Source of the DNA: Neorhizobium vignae
GTDB lineage: Bacteria > Pseudomonadota > Alphaproteobacteria > Rhizobiales > Rhizobiaceae
NCBI RefSeq assembly: GCF_000732195.1
Contig: NZ_JNNU01000018.1
Span: 1-64,000 of the forward strand
Length of the DNA stretch: 64,000 nucleotides
Reading direction: 5' to 3'
Shown here: positions 17,068-25,137 of the stretch, in pieces
Position numbering within the stretch: position 1 is the first letter of the stretch
How the letters are laid out: each line of letters starts with the position of its first letter
Position numbers and translations under genes: made by a program
Notes under the pieces: generated by a model
Told to the model about the DNA's origin: nothing
What the model saw: only the letters and a program-made list of their open reading frames with translations
Database searches by the model: none

Positions 17068-18920
17068 GCCGCCAGCTCCTTGCCAACCTTGATCACGCCG
17101 GGCGCATCCGCATACAGTTCCTCGACGAGGTCGCCGCGATGGGCGAGCACGGCGCGCTGGTTGATCGAACCCTTGTCGGTCACCTCGCCCTTTTCGAAGC
17201 GCAACGGCTGGGTCATCAGCATCATGCGCATCACCCGTGTCGCCGAACCGCTCGACTGTTTCTGGTGTTCCCTCAGCCGTTCGGTGATCGCCGCCCTCAC
17301 CTTCGGATGGGCAACCACCGCCTCGTCGGACAGGCCGGTTTCGCCGCCGATCAGTTCCCGCAGTGCCGGCATGAAGGGAACCGCCAGCGCCCCGAGCTCG
17401 GCCCGGTTCTCGCCGGTGATCACCGCATCGCGGATCAGCCCGCCGAACTGGTTGACGAGCTGGGCGCGCAGCACGCCGACCGCCACCCAGGTACCGGTCT
17501 GCAGCTTGAAGTTTTCCGCCGTGCGTCCGTCAAAATAGAAGCCCTTGCGCGGATCGCCGGGCACGGCGAATTTCACCGCGTCGCCGATCCGGTAGAAACC
17601 TTCCTCGTCGAAGGCTTCCCTGGTCAGCTTCTCGTTGCGCCAGTAACCGGGGGTCACGTTCGGGCCCTTGAGGCGAAGCTCGTATTTGTCGTCGATCGGC
17701 ACCAGTTTCATCGTAACGCCCTGGCCGGGGATACCGATATTGCCGGGCTTTTCCTGCGGGTCGGTGCAGAAGATCGCGAAGGGCGCGGTCTCCGTGGAGC
17801 CGATGCCGGTGCCGAGCGGCACCTGTTCGCCGATCGTCATTTCGGAAAGTTCGATCAGCGCATCCCAGGTATGCTGTGCCATGCCGGCGCCGGCATACAT
17901 CAGCAGCTTCAGGTCCTTGAAGAAGGTCTTGCGAAGGCCCTCGTCCTCGCGCATCGCCTGGATCAGCATTTCGTAACCGGCCGGCACGTTGAAATACCAG
18001 GTCGGCGAGATTTCCTTCAGGTTGGCGATCGTCTGGGCCATCAGCGCGGGGCTCGGCTTGCCGCGATCGATGTAATAGGTGCCGCCGTTATAGATGGCGA
18101 TGTTGAAGACCTTGTTGCCGCTGGCGGTGTGGTTCCAGGGCGCCCAGTCGACCAGGACCGGCGGCTCGTCGCGAAAGTAGGAATAGCAGTCGGTCACCAT
18201 TTCCTGGTTGGAGCAGAGCATCCGCTGGGTCTGGATGACCGCCTTGGGCGAACCGGTCGTGCCGGAAGTGAACAGGAATTTAGCCACCGTGTCCGGCCCG
18301 ACCGCATCGAAGGCACGATCCACTGCTTCGGTCGCCTCGGTCTTGAGAATATCGTCGAGGAGATAGGTATTGGGCCGGTCTTCCGGCAGATTGCGCATCC
18401 CGGCAAAGGGAACGTCCGCGCCGAAAGCCGTATCAACGGCCTTGCGGAAGGCACCCGCATCGTCGGCGAAGATCAGGCCGGGGGTGATCTGTTTTGCGAT
18501 ATCGTGCAGTTTCGAAAAATCGGAGGAAATGGTCGCATAGGCCGGCGCAATCGCTGCGGACGGGATGCCGACATGCTGGGCGCCGAGCGCCATCAGTGCA
18601 TGTTCGATGGAGTTTTCCGAGAGGATGACCAGCGGGTTTTCGGCCGAGAGCTTCATGTCCAGCAGGAACTGGCCGATGCGGCGCACCTGATCGAGCGCCT
18701 CAGCAAAACTCACCCTGCGCCACTCGCCGGTTCCTTCGCGATCCGCCATCCAGGTGCGGTCGGGGGCGGTTTTCGCCCAGTGGATCAACCGTTCATTGAG
18801 CTTGTCGGGATAGGGACCCAACGGATCCTCGCGCCAGACCACGAATTCGCCGTTCGGCCGCTCTTCCCAGCCGACCACGGGCGACCACAGCTTTACGTCA
18901 CGCACAGGTTTTCCGCTCAT
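17064..18920 (-). CDS. fcs: Feruloyl-CoA synthase (hydroxycinnamate-CoA ligase)
   Basis: This 618-residue ANL adenylating enzyme has the phosphate loop [18 protein letters not shown], the aromatic-acid pocket region [29 protein letters not shown] and the hinge [19 protein letters not shown]. The unusual length and the WNHTASGN block match feruloyl-CoA synthases rather than short fatty-acid ligases. It activates ferulate or p-coumarate with ATP and CoA, the first step of side-chain removal. It is the first gene of the minus-strand operon and faces the crotonase operon across a 133-base divergent promoter with a paired TGTAAAC operator. Confidence 0.88.
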   Translation of the reverse strand: MSGKPVRDVKLWSPVVGWEERPNGEFVVWREDPLGPYPDKLNERLIHWAKTAPDRTWMADREGTGEWRRVSFAEALDQVRRIGQFLLDMKLSAENPLVILSENSIEHALMALGAQHVGIPSAAIAPAYATISSDFSKLHDIAKQITPGLIFADDAGAFRKAVDTAFGADVPFAGMRNLPEDRPNTYLLDDILKTEATEAVDRAFDAVGPDTVAKFLFTSGTTGSPKAVIQTQRMLCSNQEMVTDCYSYFRDEPPVLVDWAPWNHTASGNKVFNIAIYNGGTYYIDRGKPSPALMAQTIANLKEISPTWYFNVPAGYEMLIQAMREDEGLRKTFFKDLKLLMYAGAGMAQHTWDALIELSEMTIGEQVPLGTGIGSTETAPFAIFCTDPQEKPGNIGIPGQGVTMKLVPIDDKYELRLKGPNVTPGYWRNEKLTREAFDEEGFYRIGDAVKFAVPGDPRKGFYFDGRTAENFKLQTGTWVAVGVLRAQLVNQFGGLIRDAVITGENRAELGALAVPFMPALRELIGGETGLSDEAVVAHPKVRAAITERLREHQKQSSGSATRVMRMMLMTQPLRFEKGEVTDKGSINQRAVLAHRGDLVEELYADAPGVIKVGKELAA

Positions 18921-18965
18921 GACTTCTCCTCCCAGACGTCAATGCTCCCTCTCGGGCTCCCAAAA

Positions 18966-18997
18966 TTTGTTTACAAAGAAACAATCTCCATGTAAAC
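18966..18997. promoter_or_regulatory. Divergent promoter operator of the hydroxycinnamate operons (predicted MarR site)
   Basis: The gap between the CoA ligase and crotonase genes holds GTTTACA at 18969-18975 and its exact inverse TGTAAAC at 18991-18997, centre to centre 22 bases (two helix turns). The left arm is itself part of a 12-base near-palindrome TTTGTTTACAAA (18966-18977). A site between both divergent start points suits control of both operons by the MarR-type repressor encoded at 19861. Confidence 0.6.
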
Positions 18998-19053
18998 GAT
19001 CAAAAACTGAAGACGGGCTGGGGAGCGTCCGTTGCTGGAGGAGAGTGCATAAG

Positions 19054-19848
19054 ATGGCCGATCAGACGGCAACCAGCTTCGTGACCTATGAGCTCAAGGG
19101 CAATGTTGCCCATATAGGTCTCAACCGTCCGGAAAAGCGCAATGCGATCAGCGACCGTTTCGTCGAAACGATCGCAGAGACCGTGGCGCGGGCCGAAAGC
19201 GAGGCGAAAGCCGTCGTTCTTTTCGGCCATGGCGACCATTTCTGCGCCGGGCTCGATCTTGCCGAACATGTGAAGAAAACGCCGATCCAGGGCGTGCATG
19301 GTTCGCGCCGCTGGCATGCGGTGTTTGCCGGCATCGAACACGGCACGATCCCGTGGATTTCCGCCCTGCATGGCGCGGTAGTCGGCGGCGGGCTCGAATT
19401 GGCGGCCTCCACCCATATCCGCGTTGCCGACAAGTCCGCCTTCTTCGCGCTGCCGGAAGGCCAGCGCGGCATTTTCGTCGGCGGCGGCGGCTCGGTGCGG
19501 GCCGCACGGCTGATGGGCGTCGCCCGCATGACCGACATGATGCTGACCGGCCGCGTCGCTTCGGCGGAAGAGGCGGAGCGCTGGAACCTGGCGCAATATG
19601 TCGTCGAAAAGGGCATGGCCCGGCAGAAGGCGCATGAGCTTGCGGAAGCAGCCGCCAGCAATGCCGAAATTTCTAACTACGCCGTCATCAACGCCCTGCC
19701 GCGTATACAGGACATGGCGAAGGAGGACGGCCTTTTCGTCGAATCCTTCATCGCCTCCTTCACCGCCACAAGCCCGGAGGCCGAGGAGCGTCTGCGCGCC
19801 TTCCTGGAAAAACGCGCCGCAAGGCTGAAGGCGCCTGGTTCGGCATAG
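19054..19848 (+). CDS. ech: Crotonase-family feruloyl/p-hydroxycinnamoyl-CoA hydratase
   Basis: This 264-residue crotonase has GDHFCAGLDLAEHVKK (first oxyanion loop) and ISALHGAVVGGGLELAAS (second), followed by FFALPEGQRGIFVGGGGS with the acidic catalytic position and LTGRVASAEEAERWNL. These match the p-hydroxycinnamoyl-CoA hydratase/lyase group. It hydrates feruloyl-CoA; members of this group may also cleave to the aldehyde and acetyl-CoA. ATG 19054 follows GGAGGAG; the open frame upstream would include the operator and is rejected. It heads a plus-strand operon with marR and an amidohydrolase, twelve bases before marR. Confidence 0.88.
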   Translation: MADQTATSFVTYELKGNVAHIGLNRPEKRNAISDRFVETIAETVARAESEAKAVVLFGHGDHFCAGLDLAEHVKKTPIQGVHGSRRWHAVFAGIEHGTIPWISALHGAVVGGGLELAASTHIRVADKSAFFALPEGQRGIFVGGGGSVRAARLMGVARMTDMMLTGRVASAEEAERWNLAQYVVEKGMARQKAHELAEAAASNAEISNYAVINALPRIQDMAKEDGLFVESFIASFTATSPEAEERLRAFLEKRAARLKAPGSA

Positions 19849-19860
19849 GGAGAAACGCCC

Positions 19861-20316
19861 ATGGACATGCCGATCCGCACGGCAGACGAGGTCGATCTCG
19901 ACCGGCTCAATTCGGCGCTCGGTTTTCTGATGCGGCTGGCGCAGCTCAAGATCTACGAGCGGTTTTTCGAAGAGGTCGGGGAACATAATCTGAAGCCGGG
20001 GGAATTCTCCGTCCTTTGGGTCATTCTCCACAATCCCGGCATCCGGCAGAGCGTGCTCGGCCAGCGGCTCATGATCAAGCGGGCCCATATGACCAAGCTG
20101 ATCCGGGCGCTGGAGGACCAGAACCTTGTTTCCCGAAAAATCCCGGATGGCGATCGCCGAGCCGTAGAGATCACGCTGACCCCGGAAGCGGTCACGAGGG
20201 TCAGGAAAGCAAGCCAGTGGTTCTTCAGCTACGAAGCGTCGGTCGGCGCCAATCTTACCGCTGGCGAGCGCCAGCAACTGACGGCCCTCCTGCAGAAATT
20301 CGTAGGCCTGGGCTGA
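19861..20316 (+). CDS. MarR-family repressor of hydroxycinnamate genes
   Basis: This 151-residue winged-helix protein shows the MarR plan. It has a dimerising N-terminal helix, then PGEFSVLWVILHNPGIRQSVLGQ leading into the recognition helix region RAHMTKLIRALEDQNLVSRK, the wing IPDGDRRAVEITLT, and a C-terminal helix. Comparable regulators of ferulate clusters (HcaR/FerC type) are released from DNA by hydroxycinnamoyl-CoA thioesters; that the ligand here is the same is inferred from context. It is encoded inside the operon it likely represses, twelve bases after the crotonase gene. Confidence 0.9.
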   Translation: MDMPIRTADEVDLDRLNSALGFLMRLAQLKIYERFFEEVGEHNLKPGEFSVLWVILHNPGIRQSVLGQRLMIKRAHMTKLIRALEDQNLVSRKIPDGDRRAVEITLTPEAVTRVRKASQWFFSYEASVGANLTAGERQQLTALLQKFVGLG

Positions 20317-20341
20317 ATCTAAGGATCGGGAGGAGCGGACC

Positions 20342-21217
20342 TTGAACATTGACGAACTGATCGCCATCGACATCCACACCCATGCGGAAGAGCCCTGCTG
20401 TGGCCCGCGCGACGACGGTTACGACGAATTCCAAGCTGGCATGGCCAAATATTTCAAGAACCCGGCCGGTCACAAGGGCATGCTGCCGACTGTCAACGAA
20501 ACCGCCGTCTATTACCGCGAACGCAAGATCGGCTGCGTGATCTTCCCCGTCGACGCGGAGCGCGAGACCGGCTTTCGCCGCTACAACAACGAAGAAGTGG
20601 CGATGATCGCCGCCGAAAACAGTGACATCATGATCCCGTTCGCCTCGATCGACCCTGCCAAGGGCAAGCTGGGCGCCCGCGAGGCGCGCCGGCTGGTGCG
20701 GGAATTCGGCGTCAAGGGCTTCAAGTTCCACCCGACCATGCAGGCCTTCTATCCGAACGACCGGATGGCCTATCCGCTCTACGAGGCGATTGCCGAAGAA
20801 GGCGCGATCACGCTGTTCCATACCGGCCAGACCGGCGTCGGCGCCGGCATGCGCGGCGGCATGAACATGCGGCTGAAATATTCGAACCCGATCTATCTCG
20901 ATGACGTGGCGGCGGATTTTCCCGACATGCCGATCATCCTCGCGCATCCCTCCTTCCCCTGGCAGGAGGAGGCGCTTTCGGTCGCGACCCACAAGCCGAA
21001 CGTCTATATCGACATGTCCGGCTGGTCTCCAAAGTACTTTCCGCAGATCCTGGTCCAGTACGCCAACTCGATCCTGAAGCACAAAATGCTTTTCGGTTCC
21101 GACTGGCCGGCGATCACGCCGGACCGCTGGATGGCGGACTTTGCGGCGATTTCGATTAAGGACGAGGTGCGGCCACTGATCCTCAAGGAAAACGCCCGCA
21201 AGCTGCTGAAGCTTTAA
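20342..21217 (+). CDS. Amidohydrolase-fold hydrolase, probable 4-hydroxyphenyl-beta-ketoacyl-CoA hydrolase
   Basis: This 291-residue protein belongs to the metal-dependent amidohydrolase group (amidohydrolase 2). It has the HxH motif in IDIHTHAEEP, FKFHPTMQAFYP, the mid-barrel histidine in LFHTGQTGVGAG, ILAHPSFPWQEEAL and the late Asp in FGSDWPAITPDRW. In Agrobacterium fabrum an enzyme of the same cluster removes acetyl-CoA from the beta-ketoacyl-CoA intermediate of ferulate breakdown, and I believe it is of this family; treat that link as recollection plus context. The start is TTG 20342, well placed six bases after GGGAGGAG. Its stop shares the TTAA with the opposite-strand LacI gene. Confidence 0.82.
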   Translation: MNIDELIAIDIHTHAEEPCCGPRDDGYDEFQAGMAKYFKNPAGHKGMLPTVNETAVYYRERKIGCVIFPVDAERETGFRRYNNEEVAMIAAENSDIMIPFASIDPAKGKLGAREARRLVREFGVKGFKFHPTMQAFYPNDRMAYPLYEAIAEEGAITLFHTGQTGVGAGMRGGMNMRLKYSNPIYLDDVAADFPDMPIILAHPSFPWQEEALSVATHKPNVYIDMSGWSPKYFPQILVQYANSILKHKMLFGSDWPAITPDRWMADFAAISIKDEVRPLILKENARKLLKL

Positions 21218-22227
21218 ACCGGGACGAAACTTTTCCGCACGACCAGTTCGGGGATGACCCGCTCGTAACCCGGCGAAGCGTCCGGGTTTTCGAGGCGCCG
21301 TTCCAGAAGCTCGACAGCCCGCAGCGCCATGGTGATCGGGTCCTGGCGGAAGGTTGTGAGGCCATAACTCAGCCAGGCCGCCTCCGGCACGTCGTCGAAA
21401 CCGATCACCGCAACATCCTCCGGGATGCGCAGCTTCTTCTCGATGCGGATGAAATCCATAAGGCCGAACGCGATCTGGTCGTTGGCGCAGAACACGGCGT
21501 CCGGGCGTTCCCCGCCGGTGAACAGTTCGCGAGCGGCGGCAATGCCGCTGTCATAGTCGGAATCGGGACCTCTGGCGGACCGGACCCCGACACCGGCCGA
21601 TCGCGCCGCCGACAGGAAGGCATTTTCCCTCTCGACGATGCTCGGCGTCTCCGACTGCGAACCGACGACGGCCAGGTGCCGACGCCCGGCTGCCACAAAC
21701 GCACTGGCGGCATTGCGCGAGGCCTCGGAATTGCCGGCGCGGACGTGGTCGGCGTCCGGCTCGGACCGGCCGATCACCACCAGAGGCTGGCCGTTTCGCT
21801 GGGCAAGCTCGAAGAAGCTTGCCGGCGGCGAGCCGGACAGGATGATCGTCGCTTCGGCGCGGTGGCCGATCAGCATCTTCTGGGCGGCCAGCAATTCGTC
21901 TTCGGTCTGACCGGTATTGATAAGAATCGGGATATTGCCGCGATGGATCAGCGCCTTGGCGAGTGCCGCCGTCAGGTGGGCGCGAAAGCCGAGTTCCGGC
22001 TTGGTCGCGACGATGCCGACGAGCCGGCTCTGGTTGGCAAGCACGCCGCGGGCGAGGTCGTTGACGTGGTAACCGAGCTCTTCCGCCGCCCGCAGCACCT
22101 TTTCCCGCGTCGCCGGTGCTACGCTTGCGCCGGGCGTAAAGGTGCGGGACACCGCCGAACGGGAGACCCCGGCGAGGCGGGCGACCTGTTCGGCGCTGAC
22201 AAAGCGCATGCGTTTTTCGTCCTTCAT
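21214..22227 (-). CDS. LacI-family repressor of the adjacent ABC importer
   Basis: This 337-residue LacI/GalR protein has an N-terminal helix-turn-helix VSAEQVARLAGVSRSAVSRTF, the hinge helix LARGVLANQSRLVG and a C-terminal sugar-binding-like core (DAVFCANDQIAFGLMDFIR, DVAVIGFDDVPEAAWLSYG). It is the last gene of a minus-strand operon (ATPase, binding protein, two permeases, then this gene seven bases later). GAGGA precedes ATG 22227. A candidate operator TTGCAC-N4-GTGCAA at 26283-26298 lies at the head of that operon, implying autoregulation with the importer. Confidence 0.92.
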   Translation of the reverse strand: MKDEKRMRFVSAEQVARLAGVSRSAVSRTFTPGASVAPATREKVLRAAEELGYHVNDLARGVLANQSRLVGIVATKPELGFRAHLTAALAKALIHRGNIPILINTGQTEDELLAAQKMLIGHRAEATIILSGSPPASFFELAQRNGQPLVVIGRSEPDADHVRAGNSEASRNAASAFVAAGRRHLAVVGSQSETPSIVERENAFLSAARSAGVGVRSARGPDSDYDSGIAAARELFTGGERPDAVFCANDQIAFGLMDFIRIEKKLRIPEDVAVIGFDDVPEAAWLSYGLTTFRQDPITMALRAVELLERRLENPDASPGYERVIPELVVRKSFVPV

Positions 22228-22234
22228 GCTTTCC

Positions 22235-23074
22235 TCAATGCCCCACGCGCGAAAGGACGTCCGCCTTCAGGAATCGCTCCACGATCAACATGAACACCAG
22301 AGAGGGAACGAGCAGCAAGAGGGCGGTGATCGATGCGATCTGATAATTGCCGCCGGCAGCGGTGGTATAAAGCAGCAGCGGCAGCATGTTCACATCGGGC
22401 GCGCCGACGAAATAGCTGCCCGTGAATTCGTCGAGCGATTCCAGGAAAACGAAGATGGCGCTCGCCATCAGGCCAGGTGCCGCCAGCGGCAGGGTCACGT
22501 CGAGAAAGGCCCGGAAAGCGCCGGCGCCGAGATTGCGGGCCGCCTGTTCGAGTTCCGCATCGATCGCCGAGAAGGCAGCCGTCGCGATCCAGACCGCATA
22601 GACCAGGCCATGCGAGACGTGGACCAGCACGACGCCCGGGATGGTGCCGTTGAGCCTGATCTCGTAGAAGATGCGGGCGATATTCACATAGACGGTCAGG
22701 TTCGGAAAGGCCTGCGGAATGAGGAAGGCGAGCAGGATGAGGCCGCGGAACGGCAGTTTCAGCCGGGCCAGCGCGTAGCCGGCCGGGATCGCCAGAGCCA
22801 ACGAGACGACGACGGTGAGCAGCGCCACGATCAGCGAATTGGTGAGCGACTCCATCGCCCCGCCGCGCGGCGCGAACACCTTTGCCCAGGAGCTGAAGCC
22901 ATATTCCAACGGCAGGCTGTGGGGGAAATACCACTTCTCCGCCACCGTCCAGAGCAGGAGGTTGAAGAGCGGCCCGAAGATGAAGAAGGCCATCAGCCCG
23001 AAGATGATGCCGCGCGGCACCCACCAGAGGGCAGCGAGAGGATTGCGGGCGGCGGGAATATGGGCGGCTGTCAT
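22235..23074 (-). CDS. ABC importer permease (PotC-like)
   Basis: This 279-residue inner-membrane permease has six predicted hydrophobic segments and the ATPase-contact EAA loop ELEQAARNLGAGAFRAFLDVTLPLAAPG. It is the second permease of an importer of the iron/polyamine/phosphonate-like family. ATG 23074 overlaps the upstream permease stop by four bases (ATGA); the open frame further upstream is chance. The substrate is not visible in the sequence. Its neighbours are the matching permease, binding protein, ATPase and LacI regulator. Confidence 0.9.
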   Translation of the reverse strand: MTAAHIPAARNPLAALWWVPRGIIFGLMAFFIFGPLFNLLLWTVAEKWYFPHSLPLEYGFSSWAKVFAPRGGAMESLTNSLIVALLTVVVSLALAIPAGYALARLKLPFRGLILLAFLIPQAFPNLTVYVNIARIFYEIRLNGTIPGVVLVHVSHGLVYAVWIATAAFSAIDAELEQAARNLGAGAFRAFLDVTLPLAAPGLMASAIFVFLESLDEFTGSYFVGAPDVNMLPLLLYTTAAGGNYQIASITALLLLVPSLVFMLIVERFLKADVLSRVGH

Positions 23075-23892
23075 GCGCGCTCCTTGAGGCTGGCGCGCAG
23101 GTAGATCCATGCGACGGATGCGGCAAGCACGAGCGAGATCAGGCCGAGCGCGTTGGCGACGCCGTAATCCCCGTAGGAATTGACCCGGAAGGCGATGTCG
23201 GCGGTCAGCATTGTCGGCGACTGGGCATTGATCATCAGCGGCACGGACAGAACCGACATCATGGTGACGAAGGAGAGGATGAGGCCGACCGTCAAGGTCA
23301 TCGCCACCTGCGGCACGACGATTTCCAGGAGCAACCGCAGCCGCGAGGCGCCGAGATTGCGGGCCGCCTCGATCGTGTCGCGATTGATGGAAGCCATCGC
23401 GCCGGCGACGAGCAGCGCCACGAACGGCGTCTGCTTCCACACGAAGGCGACGACGATGCCGCGCCAATCGAGGAAGCTCACCGCATCGAGCGGCGTCAGC
23501 AGTCCGAGATTGATGAAAGTGTTGTTCATCATGCCGTTCTTGGCAAGGAATGTGCGCAGGATCTGGCCGACGACGATGAAGGGAATGAACATCGGCCAGC
23601 GATAGAGCCAGCGCAGGATGGCGACCGCCACCGGATGTTCGCCGAGCGTCAAATATCCACCGATCGCGATCGAGGCGATGCCGATCAGCACCGTCGACAG
23701 GCTGACGATCACGACGGTGAAGATGATGTCCTTGGTATAGAGGTCGAAGGTCTTGGTGAAATTGCCCCAGCCGAAAGCCCCTTCCACCTGGAAGGCGCCG
23801 ACCGCCGACATGATGAGCGGCAGGATGAAGAGGAAGGCGATCACCGCGAGTGCCGGCAGCACAAGGAGGAGACCGAGAAGGCGTCTGGACAT
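23071..23892 (-). CDS. ABC importer permease (PotB-like)
   Basis: This 273-residue permease has an N-terminal membrane segment (LLGLLLVLPALAVIAFLFIL), further hydrophobic helices, and the EAA loop TIEAARNLGASRLRLLLEIVVPQ that docks the ATPase. It forms the membrane channel with the PotC-like permease, overlapping it by four bases. A strong stem-loop (23916-23943) separates it from the binding-protein gene upstream, which usually lets the binding protein be made in excess. Confidence 0.9.
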   Translation of the reverse strand: MSRRLLGLLLVLPALAVIAFLFILPLIMSAVGAFQVEGAFGWGNFTKTFDLYTKDIIFTVVIVSLSTVLIGIASIAIGGYLTLGEHPVAVAILRWLYRWPMFIPFIVVGQILRTFLAKNGMMNNTFINLGLLTPLDAVSFLDWRGIVVAFVWKQTPFVALLVAGAMASINRDTIEAARNLGASRLRLLLEIVVPQVAMTLTVGLILSFVTMMSVLSVPLMINAQSPTMLTADIAFRVNSYGDYGVANALGLISLVLAASVAWIYLRASLKERA

Positions 23893-23915
23893 CGTTCGAC
23901 CGCTCTCAAAGGAAA

Positions 23916-23943
23916 TGCTCCCCGCGCTGAACTGCGGGGAGCA
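23916..23943 (-). other. Stem-loop between binding-protein and permease genes
   Basis: TGCTCCCCGC (23916-23925) and GCGGGGAGCA (23934-23943) pair perfectly over ten bases around an eight-base loop. It lies within the operon, just after the binding-protein stop, with no run of T. It is likely an RNA-stabilising or partially attenuating hairpin that raises binding-protein output over permeases. Confidence 0.6.
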
Positions 23944-23961
23944 AGGTTGGTGAAAGTGCGA

Positions 23962-25095
23962 TTACTTCACAGACTTCTCATAGGCTTCGAGGATCGCGGT
24001 GTTGTAGGGCGCGATCGGGAAGGGCTTGCCCTTGGCAGCAAGATCGGCCGGCGAGATGTCGACGAACAGCTTGTTCCAGGTGGCGTCGTCCAGTTCCTTT
24101 TTGACGTTGTCGGCGTCGATGCCCGGATACCAGTTGAAGCGCTTGACGATGCCTTCGGCCTGGACCTTCGGGCTGGTGGCGAGAGCGATGAACTTCTCGG
24201 CCAGAGCCTTGTGAGCGGCCTTTTCCGGCATGACGTAGTGCATCGGCTGACCCGGCATGCCCGGAGCCGGCAGGACGAGCTTCATGGTCGGGGGAAGCTG
24301 GCCGCTGGCCTGCCAGGAGTAGAACATGTCGACCCAGACCGGGCCCATGGCGATTTCGCCGCGCGACAGAAGGTCGAGCGTACCGGCATTACCCGGGGTC
24401 AGGGTCGCATTGGTCGTGAAGTCGGCGAGGCTCTTGAAGGCCGCATCCCACTTCTTGGTTTCTTCTTCCTTGAACGGGCCGTTCATCAGGGTGTTGGCGT
24501 CGCCGCCACCGAAGGCGTAGATCCAGCCCATGACGAACGAAACGCCGGAAGCGCCGCCCTTGATGCCGTTATAACCGAACTGCTTCGGATGAGCCTTGGC
24601 CCAGTCTGCCAGCTCGGCATAGGACTTCGGCGGGTTCGGAACGAGCGCCGGGTTGTAGGCGATCGCGGTCTGGCTGTTGAACATCGGCATGACATAACCG
24701 TCGACGTTCGAGCCGAGCGCCATCTTGGCGTTGGCGCGGGTGACGAGCTTGCCGGTTTCGATGTCGCTGCGGTACTTGTCGAGATAGTTCTTGGTCACCA
24801 TCGGGCCAACGAATTTTTCGTGGACGACAGCGACATCGACGTCCCACTTGTCAGCCTTCGCCGCGGCCTGGGCGTCGAAGCGCTCCAGGATCTTCTGCGA
24901 GCCGGCATCGCCGGGGCCGGTGCCGACGGCGCGAACCGTGTTGCCCGGATAGGTCTTTTCGAAAAGCGGGCCGAGGTACTGGTTGATGTAGTCGACCATG
25001 TTCTGGTCGCCGGCGGTCGCAACCGTCAGCTCTTCGGCATGAACCGGAAGGGCTGCGAAAGCGACGGCGAAGGCTGCGTAGGACATCTTCTTCAT
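23962..25095 (-). CDS. ABC importer periplasmic binding protein (family 1)
   Basis: This 377-residue exported protein has a signal peptide at residues 1-20 (KKMSYAAFAVAFAALPVHA, cleavage before EE), then ELTVATAGDQNMVDYINQYL, a typical opening for extracellular solute-binding proteins of the iron/thiamine/polyamine group. Conserved inter-lobe residues occur in MPMFNSQTAIAYNPALVPNPP and GEIAMGPVWVDMFYSWQASG. The ligand is not identifiable; the phosphatases next door make a phosphorylated or phosphate-linked compound plausible. It is second in the operon, 42 bases after the ATPase. Confidence 0.9.
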   Translation of the reverse strand: MKKMSYAAFAVAFAALPVHAEELTVATAGDQNMVDYINQYLGPLFEKTYPGNTVRAVGTGPGDAGSQKILERFDAQAAAKADKWDVDVAVVHEKFVGPMVTKNYLDKYRSDIETGKLVTRANAKMALGSNVDGYVMPMFNSQTAIAYNPALVPNPPKSYAELADWAKAHPKQFGYNGIKGGASGVSFVMGWIYAFGGGDANTLMNGPFKEEETKKWDAAFKSLADFTTNATLTPGNAGTLDLLSRGEIAMGPVWVDMFYSWQASGQLPPTMKLVLPAPGMPGQPMHYVMPEKAAHKALAEKFIALATSPKVQAEGIVKRFNWYPGIDADNVKKELDDATWNKLFVDISPADLAAKGKPFPIAPYNTAILEAYEKSVK

Positions 25096-25137
25096 GAGTG
25101 CTTCTCCGTGAGTTGAAAGGGCAGAGGTATCGAAAGG

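Noticed and set aside
14920-17538. An 872-residue open frame on the plus strand
   Set aside because: It is antisense to the acyl-CoA dehydrogenase, SDR and CoA ligase genes, which show clear family motifs. The translation is Arg/His-rich without domains, as expected of a high-GC shadow frame.
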